Assembly (NCBI RefSeq): GCF_019649055.1
Contig: NW_026570233.1
Coordinates: 1,054,001-1,118,000 of the forward strand
Length of the DNA stretch: 64,000 nt
DNA from: Paramacrobiotus metropolitanus
Lineage: Eukaryota; Tardigrada; Eutardigrada; Parachela; Macrobiotidae
Reading direction: 5' to 3'
The first letter of the stretch is position 1. Every line of letters starts with the position of its first letter. The notes beneath the pieces were generated by a model. It saw only the letters and a list, made by a program, of their open reading frames with translations, searched no databases and was not told the origin of the DNA. The position numbers were made by a program, and so were the translations under genes. Shown piece by piece: positions 33,258-40,537 of the stretch.

Positions 33258-36200
33258 TTCGGCGGACACAGACTCCGATAACCGACCTTCGGAAGAATCC
33301 GAGGAAGACGACGACGAAGAATTCGATCCGTCAGTCCGACACTGTAAAACGGATAAACCGAGCATAAACGACTCGGACGACTCGTCATCGGAGGACGAAC
33401 AACCGACCTACGATGTCCGGCTAACTACAGCATTGCGATCTATAATTCACACAGAATTCATAGACAAGCAACCGGAACAAACCGAGACAAAACCGGTCGA
33501 CTCCGAACAACAGGAGGAACTCGACCAACTTAAAATTTTGCGGGAATTCGGAGGAGGTAAACTGGAAGAAGATGATCTCCGACCTCCAACCATAGTCGTC
33601 CAGCAGTTGTCAACGGAACAACCGACCTTGGCTAACTTGACCGACCAACAGAAGTCGGAGCATTTCAACACATGGAAGGCACGAGTCGCCAAAGTCACGA
33701 CAATCGAAGAGTTGGACCTGGTCAACAAATGCCCAGAAGTCCACCACTTAAAGCTGGATCCTTACGTGGAGACGAAAGCGTTAGACCGACAAGTTGTCTT
33801 TAACAGCGAACGAGTCTCCCTCCCACCATGGTCAACATGTTCGATCAAGGTACGGACGGCCAAACCAATGGATCCGAGAAGACGAATCTACTTCTCTACC
33901 CTACAGCGGGTAGCCCGACCTATTCGGCCAATCGAAGCCAAGATCGACATCCGACCTCAAAACGACACGGCTTGGATAAATATCCAGAACACGACTCACC
34001 AATCTAAGGTGCTAAAGAAGGGCGTACGACTTGGCCACATGCAATACGCCGACGTCTACGAACCGGAAATCAACAACGAATTTGTCGAATGGGAACTCCC
34101 ACACAAAGTGGCGAAGGCATGGCCCCATACTCGGGAAGCAAAGCCAAAACCCCAGTTCGAAGTTTTCGAGGCAACAGGAGTTCGAGCCCAACGGAAGGTC
34201 AAACTCATTCCTCGAGCCGTCACCATGGTAGAAGTCGTCCTGGACGTACCGGTATCCACGGACCAGAAACTTATGTACCTAGGTGAATCCGACCCCAAAC
34301 GAGACGGAGTCGAATTCATGGACGGCGTAACCAAGCACGACGGGAAACGATTCACCGTCATGGTGGCAAACCACACTCATCGAGAGGTAACCTTGCGCAA
34401 AGGCGCACTGATGGGTCGAGTTGAAGCATTCACTATGATGCCGGACGACCAGAAAGTCGAAGAAGCACGAGTCAACACGGCGGAGGTAGAAAAGGAAGAC
34501 GCCGAATCCCAGGAGGAGCGACGGAGAATCATCGACTCCATGAACTTCGGTAAAAACTTAACCGACGAACAACTCGCCAAACTAAAGGCAGTTGCATGGG
34601 ATTACCGGACTGTATTTCCGACCTCGAAGAAACCCTACGGAGACGTCAAAGGGGTAACACATACCATTGATGTCCAAGGTGCACAGCCGATTAAGATGAA
34701 CCCCACCAGGACAAGCTGGAAGGGACGTGAATTCATCCAAAAACACGTGCAAGAGATGCTCGACCAAGGAGTCATCGAACCGTCATCGGCTGCATGGAGC
34801 TTCCCCGTCGTCTTAGCCGCGAAACGGAACGGAGACGGCACGGTAGGAACACGCTTCTGCATCAACTATATCAAGTTGAATGCCGTCACGAAGAAAAACA
34901 ACTACCCACTACCGAACCCGGACGAGCTACTGGACCGATGCGCCGGAATGGAGTATTACGGCAAGGTAGACTGTCAGTCTGGCTTTTGGCAAATTCCAAT
35001 GGACGAACAATCCAAGGACTATACGACCTTCGTAACACCCGAAGGCATGTGGAGATTTAACCGTATGCCGTTTGGAGTCTGCAACGGACCAGCAACTTTC
35101 CAAATGCATATGGACAAAATCACAGCATCAGCTCGGAAGAAGGGTGTGTTCGCCTACATCGACGACATCATCTTCTTCGGAAAAACGTTCGAAGACTTCC
35201 TTGAGGCTTTCCGAGCGACTCTCGAATGCCTCCGCGATGCTGGATTTACGGTCAAACCCTCCAAATGTGAGATCGGAACGGACAGACTGCTGTTCCTCGG
35301 ACACGTCCTTAGTAAAGACGGAGTCCAGACCGATGACGAGAAAGTGGCCTGTATCGCAGAACAAAGCTGCCCGAGAACCGAACGACAACTTAGGTCGTTC
35401 CTCGGACTGGCCAACTATTATCGTAAGTTCATCCGAGGATACGCTCAGAAAACTTCGAAAATGTACGAGCTCCTCCGGAAGGATAAAAATATCAAGCTCG
35501 ATTGGACGGAAGCCCACACGGCCGAGTTCAACGACATCAAGAAGGCGCTAACAGAAGCACCTGTACTGGCGAAGTTCGACCCGACTAAGAAGACCGTCAT
35601 CGAATGTGACGCAAGCGGAGCCGGACTTGGCGCGGTGATCTCACAAGACGATCATCCAATCGCTTACGCCAGTCGAGTCCTACGAGGACCGGAACTCAAC
35701 TATGGAGTTACCGAATGGGAATGCTTGGCCGTGGTATGGGCCGTGCAGAAATTTAAGCACTTCATCGACCACGGACCATTCACCGTAAGGACGGACCACC
35801 GAGCACTGCAGAACCTGCTCCGATGCGAGTCGAACCGACCCGGCATCAACCCTCGACTAACGAGATGGGCACTGGCTTTACAAGGACGGGACATAACCAT
35901 CGAGTATAAGCCAGGCGTATTCTGCGACAATGCGGACGCCCTGTCGAGATGGCCACTGGAACGCAGTGAAGACAAAGATCCACACGAAGAGTTGGACCAA
36001 GTCCCCAACTTCGAGGACTTCAAGGACGAAGTTAAGGTCTGTACAATACGGACTCTTAGACGTCTGATGGCGAACGCCTCCAAGAGGAAGAAGAAGGATA
36101 AGGAAAACCCACCGAAAATCCCCCTTCCACCGGCTCTCCCCGGATGCAATGTCATAACCGACTGGGATGACTTGAGTACCACAGAGGTCCGAGTCATTAA

Positions 36201-38316
36201 CATCCCAGCACCGGAGACACCGGAACCGACTATTCGGACCGTCAACACGACGGAGGATGACGAGTTGGAAGTCGAACAGACACTCCCACCTCCACCCGAA
36301 CCGAACATGGAACTTCGGAAAGCGCAGTTGCGAGACCCACAGCTACGCAAAATCACTGATGAACTGGAGAATCCAGAGAAACTCGACCACAAGTCGAAGC
36401 ATCTGGAACACTACCAGATGGCGCAAGGAGTACTGTACAGACTGAAGACGATCAACACAAAGTTGGAACGTTGCTTCGTCGTACCACTCTTTATGCGGAA
36501 TCAAATCATCCGATCGCTCCACGACGGAAAAACCGGAAACCACTTCGGACGGGAGAAAACGATCGAAGCACTGAAGTTGCGTTACTTTTGGACTCGCATG
36601 AATAGCGACGCCATTGCCTACATCGAGAAATGCCGACAGTGCATTATGACGAACAAGCAACGATGCCCACCACCCGGTAAACTCCAAAAGACGGAAGTCG
36701 GTGAAGCCTGGTATCGCATCTATGCGGACTTCAAAGGTCCTCTTCCTCGGACGGAGACGAAGGGATACCAGTATATCGCAGTGGTAACCGACCAGCTGAC
36801 GAAGTTCACCGTAGCCCGGGCAACAAAGACGAACACCGCGAGAGAATTCGAAAGGTTCTTCGTCAAAGATGTCCTATTGAAGTACGGAATGCCGACCTTC
36901 ATCCACTCGGACAGAGGGACTCATTTCACAGCGAAGACGTTCGCTAAGGTCGCACGGATTTTCGGCATCCAACACACACTTGGAACTGCCCATCATCCGG
37001 AAGGACAAGGACAAGTCGAACGACAAATGCAAACGATATGGGACGGAATAAGGAAGTTCTGCGATGTAAAAGACGGACACCGATGGCACAGAGCCTTGGA
37101 TTACGTCGTCTGCGGAATGAACCGAGCCGTCCATGCCGCGACTAAGTTCTCACCGTTCTACATGTTGTATGGTCGAGAAATGACCATGCCACAGGACGTA
37201 GTGGCCGGAACGAATACACCGGAAACCTTCACGGATAAAGAACACTACATCCGACGGATAAAAGAACGACTTCAGCGCTCGCATGAGATTGCCCGCATCA
37301 CCATTGATGAAGCATTCGAACGAAACGCCGAGCACTACAACAAGAAGAAGTCGAATCCGACCTTCAAACCGAGGGATAAGGTAACGGTGGAATTTCCGAC
37401 TAAAGACCCAACTCGGAAGGAACGCTACGATGGAGTTTGGACGGTCATCAACTACGTTGGCCCGAACAATCTACTCCTTCGATGCGAAGACGGACGTGAA
37501 GATACGGTAGCCGTCGATCGAGTAAAACATTGCCGAGTCGAGACAAGTCGACCAGCAACTCGGTCAACCGGCCCGGTAGCCGACCCGACAGAAGGGAAAG
37601 CTACTCGAAAGCCGAAGAAGAAACCGGAAGAAACCGCCGAAAAACCTTCGGATCCGACCAAGGACGCGGATAAAACCGAACCGACGGCGAAGAAGAAACG
37701 AGGTCGACCTCGGAAGAAACCACCGACCGACTTCGAGACACCTGCACTGAAAGAACTCCAGAAGCAAGATGTGATAGCTGCGGAACCAGCACCGACCTTA
37801 GACGAAGCTGAGAACAAAGCTCAGCCGACCACGGAGAAACCGAACGAGTCGGAAGACAAGTCGGAAACGCCGGTCCACCCAGCCAACCAACCTACGGAAA
37901 AACCGGAGCCGGTGACGAAACCAGCTCGGAAGAAGAGGACGGTTAAGAAAACCGACTCGTCGGCACCGACCACAGAGGCCGTTGTAGCCGACTCGGCAGT
38001 CCAACCGACTAAGCCCAAGCGGAAGTATACAAAGCGGAAGGTCGACTTACCCAATACATCGGCACCGACCACGGAAGTCGTAGTAGCCGAGCAGGCAGTC
38101 GAACCGACCAAGCCGAAACGGAAGTATGGGACAGCTAAGAAACCGAAGCTGACAGCACAACAGATGCTGGAGGAAACTGAAGTCGCTGAAGATGAAGCCC
38201 ATAAGGAAATCCTCGAGCGAATATCCGAAGGACGGGCGGACTCGGAGAAACCAGTCAAAACAGCAAAACCCAAGACACCCAAAACAGCAGTCACAACAGA
38301 ACAGACTCAGTCATAG
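33064..38316 (+). CDS. pol: Pol: reverse transcriptase, RNase H, integrase, AT-hook tail
   Basis: Open from 33064; first ATG 33121 (1731 codons from there, numbering used here). It overlaps the protease ORF in the +1 frame, so it needs recoding or internal initiation. RT: GVIEPSSAAWSFPVVLA, YGKVDCQSGFWQIPMDEQ, MPFGVCNGPATFQ, and YIDD at 679-682. RNase H: VIECDASGAGLGAVIS (Asp 830) and VRTDHRAL. Integrase: HHCC zinc region from His 1141 (HFGREK...CRQC), then catalytic Asp 1203, Asp 1264 and Glu 1300, 35 residues between the last two (DD35E). The tail holds an AT-hook, KKRGRPRKKP (about 1524-1533), and repeated PTTEVVVAEQAVEPTKPKRK units. All catalytic residues are present. The acidic N-terminal 400 residues are unlike standard Pol. 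Confidence 0.93.
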   Translation, partial: APSQPTSRIRTERSRPTQPMEQVDQPEPTTKVGFGNTPEVDPENGSEVELEDYQSDDSDIQSTSDSADTDSDNRPSEESEEDDDEEFDPSVRHCKTDKPSINDSDDSSSEDEQPTYDVRLTTALRSIIHTEFIDKQPEQTETKPVDSEQQEELDQLKILREFGGGKLEEDDLRPPTIVVQQLSTEQPTLANLTDQQKSEHFNTWKARVAKVTTIEELDLVNKCPEVHHLKLDPYVETKALDRQVVFNSERVSLPPWSTCSIKVRTAKPMDPRRRIYFSTLQRVARPIRPIEAKIDIRPQNDTAWINIQNTTHQSKVLKKGVRLGHMQYADVYEPEINNEFVEWELPHKVAKAWPHTREAKPKPQFEVFEATGVRAQRKVKLIPRAVTMVEVVLDVPVSTDQKLMYLGESDPKRDGVEFMDGVTKHDGKRFTVMVANHTHREVTLRKGALMGRVEAFTMMPDDQKVEEARVNTAEVEKEDAESQEERRRIIDSMNFGKNLTDEQLAKLKAVAWDYRTVFPTSKKPYGDVKGVTHTIDVQGAQPIKMNPTRTSWKGREFIQKHVQEMLDQGVIEPSSAAWSFPVVLAAKRNGDGTVGTRFCINYIKLNAVTKKNNYPLPNPDELLDRCAGMEYYGKVDCQSGFWQIPMDEQSKDYTTFVTPEGMWRFNRMPFGVCNGPATFQMHMDKITASARKKGVFAYIDDIIFFGKTFEDFLEAFRATLECLRDAGFTVKPSKCEIGTDRLLFLGHVLSKDGVQTDDEKVACIAEQSCPRTERQLRSFLGLANYYRKFIRGYAQKTSKMYELLRKDKNIKLDWTEAHTAEFNDIKKALTEAPVLAKFDPTKKTVIECDASGAGLGAVISQDDHPIAYASRVLRGPELNYGVTEWECLAVVWAVQKFKHFIDHGPFTVRTDHRALQNLLRCESNRPGINPRLTRWALALQGRDITIEYKPGVFCDNADALSRWPLERSEDKDPHEELDQVPNFEDFKDEVKVCTIRTLRRLMANASKRKKKDKENPPKIPLPPALPGCNVITDWDDLSTTEVRVINIPAPETPEPTIRTVNTTEDDELEVEQTLPPPPEPNMELRKAQLRDPQLRKITDELENPEKLDHKSKHLEHYQMAQGVLYRLKTINTKLERCFVVPLFMRNQIIRSLHDGKTGNHFGREKTIEALKLRYFWTRMNSDAIAYIEKCRQCIMTNKQRCPPPGKLQKTEVGEAWYRIYADFKGPLPRTETKGYQYIAVVTDQLTKFTVARATKTNTAREFERFFVKDVLLKYGMPTFIHSDRGTHFTAKTFAKVARIFGIQHTLGTAHHPEGQGQVERQMQTIWDGIRKFCDVKDGHRWHRALDYVVCGMNRAVHAATKFSPFYMLYGREMTMPQDVVAGTNTPETFTDKEHYIRRIKERLQRSHEIARITIDEAFERNAEHYNKKKSNPTFKPRDKVTVEFPTKDPTRKERYDGVWTVINYVGPNNLLLRCEDGREDTVAVDRVKHCRVETSRPATRSTGPVADPTEGKATRKPKKKPEETAEKPSDPTKDADKTEPTAKKKRGRPRKKPPTDFETPALKELQKQDVIAAEPAPTLDEAENKAQPTTEKPNESEDKSETPVHPANQPTEKPEPVTKPARKKRTVKKTDSSAPTTEAVVADSAVQPTKPKRKYTKRKVDLPNTSAPTTEVVVAEQAVEPTKPKRKYGTAKKPKLTAQQMLEETEVAEDEAHKEILERISEGRADSEKPVKTAKPKTPKTAVTTEQTQS
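33140..33167 (+). repeat. ACAAA hairpin in the protease/pol overlap
   Basis: CCGACC-ACAAA-GGTCGG, then one bulged A on the 3' side, then outer CCGAA/TTCGG: 11 bp. It has the same layout as the leader hairpin at 27187 although the stems differ. It lies within the overlap where the frame must change. Confidence 0.85.
33439..33464 (+). repeat. ACACA hairpin in pol
   Basis: AATTC-ACACA-GAATT, one bulged C on the 3' side, outer TCTAT/ATAGA: 10 bp. AT-rich stem, unlike the CCGACC family. Confidence 0.85.
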
Positions 38317-38492
38317 GGCCATAGGTGTAAAACTTAGAATAAGTTTTAGGTAGCTTAACAGTAGCTAGGTATAGATGGACCTTGGGTGTCGAAATGGAAT
38401 CTCTTCAGTTGACCGGAACATCTTCAGTTGAATGTACGGGAGTTAGTAGAATTCTAACGCGCCGTATTTCCTTTCCTTGACAGCAAGCAACA
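38317..38492 (+). promoter_or_regulatory. Pol-ORF4 spacer with candidate 3' splice site
   Basis: 176-bp noncoding gap. It ends TATTTCCTTTCCTTGACAG (AG at 38482-38483), a good acceptor 9 nt before the ORF4 ATG and in phase with it. The same TTGACAG follows T-rich tracts at 48285-48291 and 53155-53161. Confidence 0.65.
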
Positions 38493-40529
38493 ATGTCAGG
38501 TCGTCACCGACACGACCCACCTTCCAGCGGATCTAATAGCGGACGTAGCGGTAGTGGATCGAACCGATCTCAGCCTTACCCGACTCATCGCTCGACATCG
38601 CGATCGGACAATTCGCGGTCCGCCACACAGACGCCATTACCGCAGGTAGACAATCCTCAAGCTAACGTAACAGCTAATGTCTTAGCAGGTCTTACGGTCG
38701 GACCCCAACGTGGAACGATACCGCCGCAGACCCTGCCACCGAACACAGCAGTCGATAACACAGGCTGCTTGTGGAATCTCGGAACTGGAATGAGTCAGAC
38801 GACTCCGACAACGGCAGCAGGCCCACATGGCCAAATGCCACCCTATCAGTGGCCGGTACCGACTACAATAGTCGGGCCGACCAGCTCGGCATCGACAATG
38901 ATGACCGGAGCAGTTTACCCGACACCCACAACGGTGCCAGGGATGGCGAACGCGCCTGTCTCATTCTATCCGACACCGACAATGGTGCCCGGCATGGTTA
39001 ATACAGTTAGTCCGATCTACACGACGCCCACATTGGCGCCGAGTAGCTTCGCATATAGTGGCTCGCCGATGCGATTCGTATCGGTCCCGCAGACGCCCGG
39101 AATGCCACCCCCAGCCATGACGATCGCAACGATGAGTATGGTCAGCCCGGATGGCACAACCTCGCCACCAAGGCCAGTATTGCTTACGCCACCGATCTCG
39201 CCGACTCATCTGGGACAGCCCAGACAACAGAACCTCTGGATGGATCCGAACGCGACGACCAACTTAATGAACCGGCTGAACCAGCACAGAAGTCAGGTCG
39301 GAGGACAGAGCCAACAGGTGCCTGTTTCGACGACGGCCACACAGGTCGTGACGTCGATGCCTCCACCTTTGGTGGTTGTCCAAGAAATCAACACTAACGG
39401 CAGAACCGAAGCCGAGCTGCGTCAACAAGCAAAACTGGCTCGTGCTCACATAGACACGATTAGCCAAGCACTGACGCAGACTTCACAGATGGATCCAAGC
39501 CACACTCCGTACAGAACGAAGTTGTTGGCCGAACTGGCGTACTACGAGAACCGTCTCAATGACGCCAACAAAATCCTTTATGTTGAGGAACAGACATCCC
39601 TCCGAATCTGCCAGCAAGCGGTAGCTCGGCATGTCGCCCAGAGACTGGGAGACCCTGACCCAGGTCCACCGGCGATAACCACACAGGTTGTTACGCCGAC
39701 CTCCCAGGCAACTCAGCCAACTCCGTCGACTTCGGCAGGCCAACAAGTGCCTGGCCGAACACCTTCACTGGAGATCGGAAAACTCCGTGTTAAAAAGGAG
39801 GAGGCTATGAAGGAGGCAGTTAAACTCAGAATGAGTTACTCCAAGACCCCCCATACAGCGGAGAACTACACCGCTGAGATGGGAAGGATAGGCCGAGAGG
39901 AACAACGTTGGACCGATTCGGCTGCCGACCTGGAAAGACGAATACGAGCTCAGGAACAAAACTTGCGCTCGTCCGGAATCTCAGCACCGACCACACAGGC
40001 GGTGATTGACGAAGAAATTCGATTAGCCCGGCTGGACGCTTTAGCAAGAAAGCGTAACGAATATCTCCACGAAATAAACGAGGTGAAGGAACGCCTGGCC
40101 ATACTCGATCCAACCAAGGAACATTACCCGGAAACCGTCCTGGGCAATACCGAGCTGATCGAGCATTGGACTAAGAAGCTGATGGAGAAGGAAAACGAAA
40201 TCCGAGCGTTGCAGCCGAAGGCGACCCAACTAGTGGTCGTCCCAACGAGTCAACCCTCACCCATGATGACGTGGAACGCAGGCCAAGGGTTGCCACCAAT
40301 CCAAGTCCCGATCTTACAAACGAACCCGACACAGCATGTCCCACAAGGCCCACCAGTGCTACCGCTCCCAACACTGCAGGAGCTACGGGACTTTCTACGA
40401 ATGGCTGGTATAGTCGTAGAACGGATGGGCGCGGTCCTCGAAGACACGCCAAGAACAGAAGAGGCGATGAACATCGATAGCGACAGCAGAGCCATCCGCG
40501 ACTATATGGCAAACTCCAGCCACATTTGA
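38493..40529 (+). CDS. ORF4: unknown; Pro/Thr-rich N-half, helical C-half
   Basis: 678 codons; no family recognised. Residues 1-280 are low-complexity Ser/Thr/Pro/Gln, with three repeats of the type PTPTTVPGMAN. Residues about 300-580 hold three putative helical hairpins. Each has two amphipathic helices joined by a short turn with DP or TP (for example LTQTSQMDPSHTPYRTKLLA, and VKERLAILDPTKEHYPETVL). Similar modules recur in ORF5 and ORF6. No signal peptide, membrane segment or catalytic motif is visible. It is likely translated from a spliced RNA using the acceptor at 38483. Its stop lies 8 nt before the ORF5 ATG. Structural or RNA-binding roles are guesses. Confidence 0.8.
   Translation: MSGRHRHDPPSSGSNSGRSGSGSNRSQPYPTHRSTSRSDNSRSATQTPLPQVDNPQANVTANVLAGLTVGPQRGTIPPQTLPPNTAVDNTGCLWNLGTGMSQTTPTTAAGPHGQMPPYQWPVPTTIVGPTSSASTMMTGAVYPTPTTVPGMANAPVSFYPTPTMVPGMVNTVSPIYTTPTLAPSSFAYSGSPMRFVSVPQTPGMPPPAMTIATMSMVSPDGTTSPPRPVLLTPPISPTHLGQPRQQNLWMDPNATTNLMNRLNQHRSQVGGQSQQVPVSTTATQVVTSMPPPLVVVQEINTNGRTEAELRQQAKLARAHIDTISQALTQTSQMDPSHTPYRTKLLAELAYYENRLNDANKILYVEEQTSLRICQQAVARHVAQRLGDPDPGPPAITTQVVTPTSQATQPTPSTSAGQQVPGRTPSLEIGKLRVKKEEAMKEAVKLRMSYSKTPHTAENYTAEMGRIGREEQRWTDSAADLERRIRAQEQNLRSSGISAPTTQAVIDEEIRLARLDALARKRNEYLHEINEVKERLAILDPTKEHYPETVLGNTELIEHWTKKLMEKENEIRALQPKATQLVVVPTSQPSPMMTWNAGQGLPPIQVPILQTNPTQHVPQGPPVLPLPTLQELRDFLRMAGIVVERMGAVLEDTPRTEEAMNIDSDSRAIRDYMANSSHI
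38859..38875 (+). repeat. ACAAT hairpin in ORF4
   Basis: CCGACT-ACAAT-AGTCGG, perfect 6 bp. Confidence 0.8.
38923..39038 (+). repeat. Three repeated small hairpins with a compensatory change
   Basis: Stems CACC/GGTG (38923-38936), CACC/GGTG (38974-38987) and CGCC/GGCG (39025-39038), with 6-nt loops CACAAC, GACAAT and CACATT. The third has A-T replaced by G-C at the second pair. These sit in protein repeats of ORF4, so common descent explains part of the likeness. Confidence 0.65.
39327..39357 (+). repeat. ACACA hairpin in ORF4
   Basis: ACGGCC-ACACA-GGTCGT (one G-T wobble), GA bulge on the 3' side, outer TCGACG/CGTCGA: 12 pairs. Confidence 0.85.
39670..39698 (+). repeat. ACACA hairpin in ORF4
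   Basis: ATAACC-ACACA-GGTTGT (one T-G wobble), TA bulge on the 3' side, outer CGGCG/CGCCG: 11 pairs. Relative to the CGACC/GGTCG type, both sides of one pair have changed (G-C to A-T). Confidence 0.85.
39985..40004 (+). repeat. ACACA hairpin with bulged A two pairs below the loop
   Basis: Lower stem CACCG/CGGTG, bulged A, CC/GG, loop ACACA. The same layout recurs at 44825-44842 and 48171-48190. Confidence 0.8.
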
Positions 40530-40537
40530 TCACAGGA

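Noticed and set aside
40526-40537. ORF5 start at 40526
   Set aside because: That codon is TTG; the first ATG in frame is 40538. Likewise ORF7 at 48313 is GTG and Gag segment starts at 27266 and 27561 are TTG/GTG.
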